From: an uncultured cyanobacterium
GTDB lineage: Bacteria; Cyanobacteriota; Cyanobacteriia; PCC-6307; Cyanobiaceae
Assembly (NCBI GenBank): GCA_903871775.1
Contig: CAIQIA010000021.1
Coordinates: forward strand, 24,523 to 88,522
Length of the DNA stretch: 64,000 nucleotides
Direction of reading: 5' to 3'
The first letter of the stretch is position 1. Each line of letters opens with the position of its first letter. Under the pieces are notes generated by a model. That model did no database searches, had not been told where the DNA came from, and saw only the letters and a program-made list of their open reading frames with translations. Positions 47,841 to 55,855 of the stretch are shown piece after piece. Made by a program: the position numbers and the translations under genes.

Positions 47841-49193
47841 GTGGCCGGGCCCACCACCACCACCGCAGCCACGGCCGTCGACCCCCTCCGGGGCCGCCGC
47901 GTGCTGCTGGCGGTCACGGGCAGCATCGCCGCCGTCAAGGCGCCGTCCCTGGTCACGGCCCTGCAGGCCCGGGGGGCCGAGGTGCGCTGTCTGCTGAGCC
48001 CCAGCGCCGAGCGGCTGGTGAGCCCCGTGGCCCTGGCCAGCCTCTCGCGCCACCCCTGCGCCTGTGAGAACGACCAGTGGCAGCACGGGCAACCCCGGCC
48101 CCTGCACATTGACCTCGCCGAATGGGCCGACCTGGTGCTGCTGGCTCCCCTCAGCGCTGCCACCCTCGCGCGCCTGGTCCATGGCCAGGCCGATCAGCTG
48201 CTGGCCTCCACCCTGCTGGCCCGTCCCGCCAGCTGCCCCCTGGTGGCGGCCGCGGCGATGAACACCGACATGTGGCTGGCCGCCGCCGTGCAGCGCAACT
48301 GGGCCGTGTTCCAGAACGACGCCGGCGTGCTGGCCCTGCCCCCGGCGGCCACCGGTCTGCTGGCCTGTGACCGGCGCGGTCCCGGTCGGATGGTCGAACC
48401 GGCCCTGCTCGAGCTGGCGGTGGCCTCGGTGCTGGCGCGGGGGGTGCGGCGCGACCTGGTCGGTCGCTCCCTGGTGGTCACCGCCGGCCCCACCCGCGAG
48501 GCCATCGATCCGGCCCGGTTCCTCTCGAATCCCTCCACTGGGCGGATGGGGGTGCTGCTGGCCCAGGCGGCCCGCCTGCGGGGGGCCCAGGTGCAGCTGA
48601 TCCATGGCCCGCTCCAGGTCAACTCCGCCTGGCTCGAGGGGCTGGAATGCCAGGCGATCGTCTCTGCCGCCGACCTGGAGGAGGCCCTCAGCCTGCGTGC
48701 CCCCGGGGCCGACGCGGTGCTGATGGCCGCCGCGGTGGCCGACCAGCGCTGGCGCCATCCGGATCCGGCCAAGGCCCCCAAGCAGGCCCTGCAGGAGCGA
48801 CTGGCCGATGCCGCCAGCTGGGAGGCGGTGCCCGATCTGCTGCAGCAACTGGTGGCCCGGCGATCCCCCGGCCAGGTGCTGCTGGGCTTTGCCGCCCACA
48901 CCGGAGATGTGCTCGGCCAGGCCCGGGCCAAGCTGGCCCGCAAGGGCTGTGATCTGCTCTTCGCCAATCCGATCGATGCCCCTGGCGCCGGCTTCGGCAG
49001 CGAGACCAATGCCGGCTGGCTGCTGGATGCCGGTGGCGCGGTGGAGGCCATCGGCCCCTGCAGCAAGCTGACCCTGGCCCACCGGCTGCTCGATGCCGTC
49101 GCCGACCGCTGGTATCAGCCGCCGGTGCTGTCGGCCGGCAGCGCCACGGAGGCGGGGGGTTCCTCGAGCAGCTCCATGAATGTCTTGAGCTGA
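47841..49193 (+). CDS. coaBC: Bifunctional phosphopantothenoylcysteine decarboxylase/synthetase
   Basis: 450 aa from a GTG (VAGPTTTTAATAVD). The CoaC half has LHIDLAEWADLVLLAPLSAAT with the catalytic His, AAMNTDMW, and the flap Cys as LLACDRRGPGRM. The CoaB half begins VVTAGPTREAIDP and has SNPSTGRMG, then FAAHTGD. It makes 4'-phosphopantetheine for coenzyme A. The decarboxylase loop has DRR where GE(x)G is usual. The 3' end overlaps the next minus-strand gene by 79 bp. Confidence 0.9.
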   Translation: MAGPTTTTAATAVDPLRGRRVLLAVTGSIAAVKAPSLVTALQARGAEVRCLLSPSAERLVSPVALASLSRHPCACENDQWQHGQPRPLHIDLAEWADLVLLAPLSAATLARLVHGQADQLLASTLLARPASCPLVAAAAMNTDMWLAAAVQRNWAVFQNDAGVLALPPAATGLLACDRRGPGRMVEPALLELAVASVLARGVRRDLVGRSLVVTAGPTREAIDPARFLSNPSTGRMGVLLAQAARLRGAQVQLIHGPLQVNSAWLEGLECQAIVSAADLEEALSLRAPGADAVLMAAAVADQRWRHPDPAKAPKQALQERLADAASWEAVPDLLQQLVARRSPGQVLLGFAAHTGDVLGQARAKLARKGCDLLFANPIDAPGAGFGSETNAGWLLDAGGAVEAIGPCSKLTLAHRLLDAVADRWYQPPVLSAGSATEAGGSSSSSMNVLS

Positions 49194-49438
49194 AGCCGGG
49201 GGATGTAGGGCCAGCCGCCGCTGCGTTCCATCGACTGGAGCAGGTCGTGAAGCCCGCGGCGGTCCGAAGGCAGGCTGGCCCGGAACGGACCGTCCTGCAG
49301 ATCCCTGTGGAGCTGTTCGATGCTGCGTAGCAGCAGGAGCAGCTGCTGGGGGTCGAGGCCGGCTTCGGCGGCCAGCTGCTGGCCCTCGCGGCTCCAGCGC
49401 TCCAGACGCTCGACCCAGGGGCTGCCGGTGGCCGTCAT
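49115..49438 (-). CDS. Small conserved helical protein
   Basis: 107 aa from MTATGSPWVERLERW; an ATG at 49462 adds eight residues. Helical with AGLDPQQLLLLLRSIEQLHR and LHDLLQSMERSGGWPYIPRL. Picocyanobacterial type, unknown function. Divergent from psbO by about 80 bp, and convergent with coaBC. Confidence 0.6.
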   Translation of the reverse strand: MTATGSPWVERLERWSREGQQLAAEAGLDPQQLLLLLRSIEQLHRDLQDGPFRASLPSDRRGLHDLLQSMERSGGWPYIPRLQLKTFMELLEEPPASVALPADSTGG

Positions 49439-49521
49439 CACAGATGTTGAGACGCGCGACATCCTATCCAGCGTCAGGAACGTGAGTTGTACGATCGCGC
49501 GAGCGCCATCGCCCGGTCCCC

Positions 49522-50355
49522 ATGCGTCGCCTGCGTTCCTTGTTGCAGACCGCCCTCGCCCTCTGTCTGGCGGCCTGCCTCACCCTGCTCACCGCCTGCA
49601 GCGGTGACGCGAAGGCCGTGGACCGGGCCAACCTCACCTATGACGACATCCACAACACGGGTCTCGCCAACGACTGCCCCACGGTTCCCGAAAGCGCCCG
49701 CGGCAGCATCGCCCTCAGCAGCGATGCCCGCTACCAGCTGCGCGACATGTGTTTCCACCCCTCCAAGGTGGCCGTGAAGGGCGAGCCGGTGAACAAGCGT
49801 CAGGAGGCCCAGTTTGTCGACGGCCGCATCCTCACCCGTTACACGTCAAGCCTTGACTCGGTCTACGGCGACCTCACCCTCGAGGGTGATGGCCTGCGGT
49901 TCCGTGAGCTGGGCGGCATCGACTTCCAGCCGATCACCGTGCTGCTGCCCGGTGGTGAGGAAGTGCCCTTCACCTTTGCCAGCAAGCAGCTCGACGCCAC
50001 CGCCAGCGGCACCAGCCTGTCGACCAGCACCGACTTCGAAGGCAGCTACCGCGCCCCCAGCTACCGCACCAGCAACTTCCTCGATCCCAAGGGTCGTGGC
50101 CTGACCACCGGCTACAGCAGTGCCGTCGGTCTGGTGCCCGCCGGTGACGACGAAGAGCTGGTCAAGGAAAACGTGAAGCGCTACGTCGACGGCAGCGGCA
50201 CGATGAACCTCTCGATCACCCGCGTCGATGCCGAGAGCGGCGAGTTCGCCGGTGTCTTCACCGCCGTCCAGCCCTCCGACACCGACATGGGCGGTAAACA
50301 GGCCGTCGATGTGCAGATCTCGGGCGAGTTCTACGGCCGTCTCGAGCAGGCCTGA
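49522..50355 (+). CDS. psbO: Photosystem II manganese-stabilising protein PsbO
   Basis: 277 aa. The 33-kDa extrinsic protein that stabilises the Mn4CaO5 cluster in the lumen. Family motifs are LTYDDIHNTGLANDCPTV near the N-terminus, the conserved pair of cysteines (NDCPTV, DMCFHP), EEVPFTFASKQL and TGYSSAVGLVPAG. The signal ends LTLLTACSG, where LTAC is a lipobox, so this PsbO may be a lipoprotein anchored at Cys26. Promoter elements could not be assigned. Confidence 0.95.
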   Translation: MRRLRSLLQTALALCLAACLTLLTACSGDAKAVDRANLTYDDIHNTGLANDCPTVPESARGSIALSSDARYQLRDMCFHPSKVAVKGEPVNKRQEAQFVDGRILTRYTSSLDSVYGDLTLEGDGLRFRELGGIDFQPITVLLPGGEEVPFTFASKQLDATASGTSLSTSTDFEGSYRAPSYRTSNFLDPKGRGLTTGYSSAVGLVPAGDDEELVKENVKRYVDGSGTMNLSITRVDAESGEFAGVFTAVQPSDTDMGGKQAVDVQISGEFYGRLEQA

Positions 50356-50417
50356 TCGGGGGCAGCCGCTCCCGGAATCTCCTCTGTGAGACACTGCCGC
50401 TGCTCTGCAACACTGCC

Positions 50418-51572
50418 GTGACCGCGTATCCCCAGGCGCTCATTCCTCCCTATGGAGGCACCCTGGTCGATCTCATGGTCCCGGCAGAGCAACGGCAGGG
50501 GGTGGCCGCAGCGGTCGATCACCGCCTCGAGTGCTCCGACCGCAATGCCTGTGACGTGGAGCTGCTGGTGGTGGGTGGCTTCTCCCCCCTCACCGGCTTC
50601 ATCGGCCCCGATGACTACGACGCCGTCGTCCGCGAGGGCCGGCTGTGTTCAGGCCTCCTGTTCGGCCTGCCGATCGTCTTCGACACCGACCGCGACGACA
50701 TCCTTCCCGGGCAGCGGGTGCTGCTCACCTATCGGGGGCAGGAGCTGGCGGTGCTCACCGTCGAGAGCCGTTGGCAGCCCGACAAGGTGCGGGAGGCCGC
50801 CGGCTGCTACGGCACCACCTCCCTCGAGCATCCGGCCGTGCGGATGATCGCCATGGAGCGCGGCTCCTGGTACCTGGGCGGCTCCCTCCAGGGTCTTGAG
50901 CTCCCCCGGCGGGTCTTCCCCTGCCGCACCCCCGCCGAAGTGCGCCAGACCCTGCCCGTGGGCGAGGACGTGGTCGCCTTCCAGTGCCGCAATCCCATCC
51001 ATCGGGCCCACTACGAGCTCTTCACCCGCGCCCTTGACGCCGAGAACGTCAGCAGCGGCGGCGTGGTGCTCGTGCATCCCACCTGCGGTCCCACCCAGGA
51101 AGACGACATCCCCGGTGAGGTGCGCTTCCAGACCTACGAGCGCCTGGCCCAGGAGGTCAACAACCCCCGGATCCGCTGGGCCTACCTGCCCTATGCCATG
51201 CACATGGCCGGTCCGCGGGAGGCGATCCAGCACATGATCATCCGCCGCAACTACGGCTGCACCCACTTCATCATCGGCCGCGACATGGCGGGCTGCAAAT
51301 CGTCCCTCAGCGGCGACGACTTCTACGGTCCCTACGAGGCCCAGGACCGGGCCCGCGACCATGCCGCAGAGCTCGGCATGCAGACCGTGCCGTCGCTCAA
51401 CCTCGTCTACACCGAAGAGGAGGGCTACGTGACCGCGGATGCCGCCGAGGCCCGGGGCCTGCACATCCGCAAGCTGAGCGGGACCCAGTTCCGCCAGATG
51501 CTCCGCTCCGGCGACGAGATCCCCGAGTGGTTCGCCTTCCGCTCGGTGGTCGAGGTCCTGCGGGCCGCCTGA
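50418..51572 (+). CDS. sat: Sulfate adenylyltransferase (ATP sulfurylase)
   Basis: 384 aa from a GTG (VTAYPQALIPPYGG). The ATP-binding motif QCRNPIHRAHYE, GRDMAGCKSS and FRSVVEVL are diagnostic. It makes adenosine 5'-phosphosulfate, first step of sulfate assimilation. The family's common GRDHAG reads GRDMAG here. Followed 42 bp later by ftsH. Confidence 0.93.
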   Translation: MTAYPQALIPPYGGTLVDLMVPAEQRQGVAAAVDHRLECSDRNACDVELLVVGGFSPLTGFIGPDDYDAVVREGRLCSGLLFGLPIVFDTDRDDILPGQRVLLTYRGQELAVLTVESRWQPDKVREAAGCYGTTSLEHPAVRMIAMERGSWYLGGSLQGLELPRRVFPCRTPAEVRQTLPVGEDVVAFQCRNPIHRAHYELFTRALDAENVSSGGVVLVHPTCGPTQEDDIPGEVRFQTYERLAQEVNNPRIRWAYLPYAMHMAGPREAIQHMIIRRNYGCTHFIIGRDMAGCKSSLSGDDFYGPYEAQDRARDHAAELGMQTVPSLNLVYTEEEGYVTADAAEARGLHIRKLSGTQFRQMLRSGDEIPEWFAFRSVVEVLRAA

Positions 51573-51614
51573 CCTTCAGGGTCGGGTAACATTCCTTCAC
51601 CTGAAACCCCGGCC

Positions 51615-53465
51615 TTGGCCAGTCCGAAGCGTTGGCGCAATGCCACCCTCTACGTCCTCCTGGTCGTGGTGGTCATTGCCCTGGGCACCGCCCTTCTCGG
51701 TCGCCCCGATCCTTCGAACCTCCCGGTCACCCTGCGCTACAGCGACTTTGTCGAGGCCGTCCAGGCCGACCAGGTGTCGCGGGTGCTCATCACCCCCGAC
51801 CGCCAGTCGGCGCTGGTCGTGAAGAACGACGGCGTCCGGGCCCAGGTCACCCTGGCTCCGGACACCGACCTGTTGCCCCTGCTGACGCGCCACAACGTCG
51901 ACATCGCCGTCCAGCCCAGCCGCCAGACCCCCATGTGGCAGCAGGCCGTCGGCAGCCTGCTCTTCCCCCTGATCCTTCTGGGTGGACTCTTCTTCCTGCT
52001 TCGGCGGGCCCAGTCGGGCGGCGGGAATCCGGCCATGAGCTTCGGCAAGAGCCGGGCGCGGGTGCAGATGGAGCCATCCACCAAGGTCACCTTCGACGAT
52101 GTCGCGGGCATCGAGGGCGCCAAGCTCGAACTCACCGAGGTCGTCGACTTCCTCAAGAACCCCGATCGCTTCACCGCCGTCGGCGCCAAGATTCCCAAGG
52201 GTGTGCTGCTGGTTGGTCCTCCAGGAACCGGCAAGACCCTTCTCGCCAAGGCCGTGGCCGGTGAGGCCGGTGTGCCGTTCTTCTCGATCTCCGGCTCCGA
52301 GTTCGTCGAGATGTTCGTTGGTGTCGGCGCCAGCCGGGTCCGTGACCTCTTCGAACAGGCCAAGAAGAACGCCCCCTGCATCGTCTTCATCGACGAGATC
52401 GACGCGGTCGGCCGCCAGCGCGGTGCCGGCCTCGGCGGCGGCAACGACGAGCGTGAGCAGACTCTCAACCAGCTCCTCACCGAGATGGACGGGTTTGAAG
52501 GCAACACCGGCATTATCATCGTGGCGGCCACCAACCGGCCCGATGTGCTCGACCAGGCCCTGATGCGCCCCGGCCGCTTTGACCGCCAGGTGGTCGTCGA
52601 TCGCCCCGATTACAACGGTCGCCTGCAGGTCCTCGGGGTGCATGCCCGCGGCAAGACCCTCTCGAGGGACGTCGACCTCGACAAGGTCGCCCGGCGTACC
52701 CCGGGCTTCACCGGCGCCGACCTGGCCAACCTGCTCAACGAAGCCGCCATCCTGGCGGCCCGCCGAAAGCTCACCGAGATCTCGATGGACGAAGTCAATG
52801 ACGCCATTGAGCGCGTCATGGCCGGCCCCGAGAAGAAGGACCGGGTCATGAGCGAGAAGCGCAAACGGCTTGTGGCTTATCACGAGGCTGGTCATGCCCT
52901 TGTCGGTGCCCTGATGCCCGACTACGACCCCGTGCAGAAGATCAGCATCATTCCCCGCGGCCGTGCCGGTGGCCTCACCTTCTTCACCCCCAGCGAAGAA
53001 AGGATGGAATCGGGCCTCTACTCCCGCTGCTATCTCCAGAACCAGATGGCCGTGGCCCTGGGTGGCCGCGTCGCCGAAGAACTGGTGTACGGCGAAGACG
53101 AAGTCACCACCGGCGCCAGCAACGACCTTCAGCAGGTCGCCCGGGTCGCCCGGCAGATGGTCACCCGCTTCGGCATGAGCGACAAGCTGGGCCCCGTTGC
53201 CCTCGGCCGCTCCCAGGGGGGCATGTTCCTGGGCCGCGACATCGCCGCCGAACGCGACTTCTCTGAAGACACCGCCGCCACCATCGACCAGGAGGTGTCT
53301 GACCTTGTCGCGGCGGCCCACGCCAGGGCCACCCAGATCCTGGCCGACAACCGTGGCGTGCTCGACGAGCTCGCCGACCTGCTGGTCGAGCAGGAAACCG
53401 TCGACGCCGAACAGCTGCAGGACCTGCTGCTGCATCGCGACGTGCGCGTTGCCGATTACCTCTGA
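51615..53465 (+). CDS. ftsH: ATP-dependent zinc metalloprotease FtsH
   Basis: 616 aa, membrane AAA protease that degrades damaged photosystem II D1 in thylakoids. Two N-terminal helices ([16 protein letters not shown] and [17 protein letters not shown]) flank a lumenal loop. Walker A is [16 protein letters not shown] (about residue 201), SRH region RPGRFDRQ, zinc site HEAGH (about residue 422). The start is a TTG ([14 protein letters not shown]); no ATG occurs in the first 110 codons. The 3' end overlaps the aldolase start by 17 bp. Confidence 0.95.
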   Translation: MASPKRWRNATLYVLLVVVVIALGTALLGRPDPSNLPVTLRYSDFVEAVQADQVSRVLITPDRQSALVVKNDGVRAQVTLAPDTDLLPLLTRHNVDIAVQPSRQTPMWQQAVGSLLFPLILLGGLFFLLRRAQSGGGNPAMSFGKSRARVQMEPSTKVTFDDVAGIEGAKLELTEVVDFLKNPDRFTAVGAKIPKGVLLVGPPGTGKTLLAKAVAGEAGVPFFSISGSEFVEMFVGVGASRVRDLFEQAKKNAPCIVFIDEIDAVGRQRGAGLGGGNDEREQTLNQLLTEMDGFEGNTGIIIVAATNRPDVLDQALMRPGRFDRQVVVDRPDYNGRLQVLGVHARGKTLSRDVDLDKVARRTPGFTGADLANLLNEAAILAARRKLTEISMDEVNDAIERVMAGPEKKDRVMSEKRKRLVAYHEAGHALVGALMPDYDPVQKISIIPRGRAGGLTFFTPSEERMESGLYSRCYLQNQMAVALGGRVAEELVYGEDEVTTGASNDLQQVARVARQMVTRFGMSDKLGPVALGRSQGGMFLGRDIAAERDFSEDTAATIDQEVSDLVAAAHARATQILADNRGVLDELADLLVEQETVDAEQLQDLLLHRDVRVADYL

Positions 53466-54090
53466 CCCCGCGGGTCTGCGTCAGTCCCTGGGGGCGTCGC
53501 CGCTGCTGGCGGTGCTTCGCCCCAGGTCCGCTGACCAGGCATCACGCCAGATCGAAGCCCTCGACGCCGTCGGGGTTCGCCATGTCGAACTCAGCTGGAG
53601 CGATGGTCCTGACTGGAGCGCTCTTGTTCGCCATGCCATCGGCCACTGGCCCCGGATCCGTTTCGGTGCCGCTGGCCTCAGGCATGCCGACCAGCTGCAG
53701 GTTGTGGCTGATCTGGGACTCCGTTACGCCATGTCGCCGATCGGCTGTGGCGCCATGGTCGACGCCGCCGCCTCCCTGGGCCTGACCCTGGTTCCCGGGG
53801 TGTTCAGCCCCAGCGAAGTCGAGCGGTTTCGAGCGGTGGGCCTGGTCAAGCTGTACCCGGCGGCCACGCTGAAACCGCAGTACTGGCGTCAGCTGCGGCA
53901 GCCCCTGCACCCGTTGCCGTTCTGCATCGCCGCCGGCGGGCTGCGTCCCCAGGACGCCGCCTCCTGGTTCGCGGCCGGGGTGCAGGCGGTGGCCCTGGGG
54001 TCCAGTCTGTTCGATGACGCCGATCGCCTGCAGGCCGACGATGTCGCCCTGCTGCGCAGACTCGCCGTGGCCGATGGCGACGCCGACTGA
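53449..54090 (+). CDS. eda: KDPG aldolase family protein (Eda)
   Basis: About 213 aa. Schiff-base Lys in LVKLYPAATL, VELSW with the catalytic Glu, LLAVLRPRSADQA as the N-terminal strand, and AAGGLRPQDAASWFAAG as the phosphate site of the KDPG/KHG aldolase fold. The start is probably a TTG at 53449, inside the last codons of ftsH; no ATG or GTG is nearby. In E. coli Eda the strand with Glu continues TLRT, here SWSD, so the substrate may differ. Confidence 0.8.
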   Translation: MPITSDPAGLRQSLGASPLLAVLRPRSADQASRQIEALDAVGVRHVELSWSDGPDWSALVRHAIGHWPRIRFGAAGLRHADQLQVVADLGLRYAMSPIGCGAMVDAAASLGLTLVPGVFSPSEVERFRAVGLVKLYPAATLKPQYWRQLRQPLHPLPFCIAAGGLRPQDAASWFAAGVQAVALGSSLFDDADRLQADDVALLRRLAVADGDAD

Positions 54091-54144
54091 GGCGTTGTCG
54101 ATCCGTGTCTCAAGTGCTACTCATGGACTAGCGCTTCCGCGGTC

Positions 54145-54603
54145 ATGGCCGAGATCACCATTCAGCTCAGCGACAAGGCTCTCTCGCTGATCGCCCAGCT
54201 GCAGAAGGAGATCTTCAATCGCCGTCGCAAGAAGGTCACGCCCGCCGGTGTCGTCGAGACCCTGGTGGAGAGCGGTGCCAAATCGCAATCAGACAAGCGG
54301 TTTGCCACCTCCTGGAAGAATCTGGTGGCCGACATCGAGAAAGCCGCCCGGCTGGCCGATGCCCATGGCGCCAAGCCCAGCAGCCTCAGCGATGAGGAGT
54401 GGGCCCTGGTGCTGAGCCACCGCAGTCGCCCGAGCCGCAAGGCCCCCGCCCGGTCGCTCAGCAAGACCACGGGCACGACCACCGGCAAGACCACCGGCAG
54501 GACCGTGGCCAAGGGGGTGCGCAAGACCGTGCGCAAGGTTGCCCGACCCACGACCGCGGCGGTGGCCGCCAGCGCTGACGGCGCTTCGGCTCAGCCGCAC
54601 TGA
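54145..54603 (+). CDS. Small protein with basic Lys/Thr/Arg tail, putative DNA-binding
   Basis: 152 aa. The N-terminal 100 residues contain helices ([40 protein letters not shown]). The tail [20 protein letters not shown] is basic and low-complexity, like histone H1-type or nucleoid-associated tails. Start [10 protein letters not shown]. No enzyme motif. Nucleic-acid binding is inference. Confidence 0.6.
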   Translation: MAEITIQLSDKALSLIAQLQKEIFNRRRKKVTPAGVVETLVESGAKSQSDKRFATSWKNLVADIEKAARLADAHGAKPSSLSDEEWALVLSHRSRPSRKAPARSLSKTTGTTTGKTTGRTVAKGVRKTVRKVARPTTAAVAASADGASAQPH

Positions 54604-55673
54604 CCCCGCTGGCGCAACCAGTGGTCGGCCAGCACCAGGGCGACCATGGCTTCCACCATCGGCACGGCCCGGGGCAGCACACAGGGGTCATGGCGACCCC
54701 GTCCGCGCAGGGTCGTGGCGTCGCCGGCCGCCGTCACCGTCTGCTGCTCGCGGGCAATGGTGGCCGTTGGCTTGAACCCCACCCGCAGCACGATCGGTTC
54801 ACCGTTGCTGATGCCACCCTGGATGCCGCCCGATCGGTTGGTGGCGGTGTGCAGCCGGCCTTCGGGGCCAGGAATGAAGGCGTCGTTGTGTTCGCTGCCC
54901 AGCATCAGGGTGCCGGCGAACCCGGAGCCGATCTCGAAGCCTTTGGTGGCCGGCAGCGACATCACCGCCTTGGCCAGATCCGCCTCCAGCTTGTCGAACA
55001 CCGGCATGCCCAGGGCCACCGGCGGATGGCGCACGACACACTCGATCACGCCACCGCATGAATCGCCGGCGGCGCCGATCGCCTGGATCCGCTCCACCAT
55101 CCTGCCGGCCAGGTCAGGATCGGGACACCGCACGATCGAGGCTTCCACCATCTCGCGGGTGGGCACCGCCGGATCCATCGTCAGGCTCAGATCGTGGATC
55201 CGGCAGACCCAGGCCACGATTTCGGTGCCGTGGTGCTGCTGCAGCAGCTGACGGGCGACGGCCCCGCCGGCCACCCGGCCGATGGTCTCGCGGGCCGACG
55301 CACGACCGCCGCCGCTGCTCGCCTGAATCCCGTATTTGAGGGCGTAGGTGCCATCCGCATGGGACGGACGGAACACCTGCTGCATGGTCTTGTAGTCGCC
55401 GGGCCGCTGATCCCGGTTGCGCACCAGCATGGCGATCGGCGTCCCCAGGGTGAGACCGTCCTGAAGGCCGCTGAGAACCTCGACCCTGTCCTCCTCCTGG
55501 CGTGGCGTGGTGATCGCGCTTTGGCCGGGGCGCCGCCGGTCCAGGTCGGCCTGAACGGCCTCCAGGTCCAGGGGCAGGCGGGGGGGGCAGCCATCCACGA
55601 CGACGCCGACCCCCCCACCATGGGATTCGCCGAAGGTACTGATGCGGAAGGCCTGACCGAAACTGCTGCCCAA
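54591..55673 (-). CDS. aroC: Chorismate synthase
   Basis: 360 aa. [54 protein letters not shown] and [14 protein letters not shown] are diagnostic. It converts EPSP to chorismate using reduced FMN. The likely start is a TTG whose product [11 protein letters not shown] matches the usual N-terminus; a GTG at 55745 gives 24 extra residues of no family similarity. The 3' end overlaps the basic-tail gene by 13 bp. Confidence 0.93.
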   Translation of the reverse strand: MGSSFGQAFRISTFGESHGGGVGVVVDGCPPRLPLDLEAVQADLDRRRPGQSAITTPRQEEDRVEVLSGLQDGLTLGTPIAMLVRNRDQRPGDYKTMQQVFRPSHADGTYALKYGIQASSGGGRASARETIGRVAGGAVARQLLQQHHGTEIVAWVCRIHDLSLTMDPAVPTREMVEASIVRCPDPDLAGRMVERIQAIGAAGDSCGGVIECVVRHPPVALGMPVFDKLEADLAKAVMSLPATKGFEIGSGFAGTLMLGSEHNDAFIPGPEGRLHTATNRSGGIQGGISNGEPIVLRVGFKPTATIAREQQTVTAAGDATTLRGRGRHDPCVLPRAVPMVEAMVALVLADHWLRQRGQCG

Positions 55674-55800
55674 ACCGGAGTGGTCCACGTTCCAGCCTGT
55701 GATCGTAGGTCTGCCCTCCGCGGGGCTTGTGGAGGCAGCGTCCACCCAGAGATTTCCAAAGCTAAGATGAACTGGAGCTGAATGCGGGGTAAGTGCAATG

Positions 55801-55808
55801 CCCCCCCC
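55801..55808. repeat. Poly-C tract (8 C) at the peroxidase gene start
   Basis: Eight C directly follow an ATG at 55798-55800 that is out of frame with the peroxidase. A GTG at 55793 is in frame. The ATG at 55856 is downstream. Slippage would change which upstream start is in frame. Confidence 0.6.
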
Positions 55809-55855
55809 GCCCCTTCAGTCGTCAGTCCCCTCTCCCCCATGTCCTCCTGGTCGCC

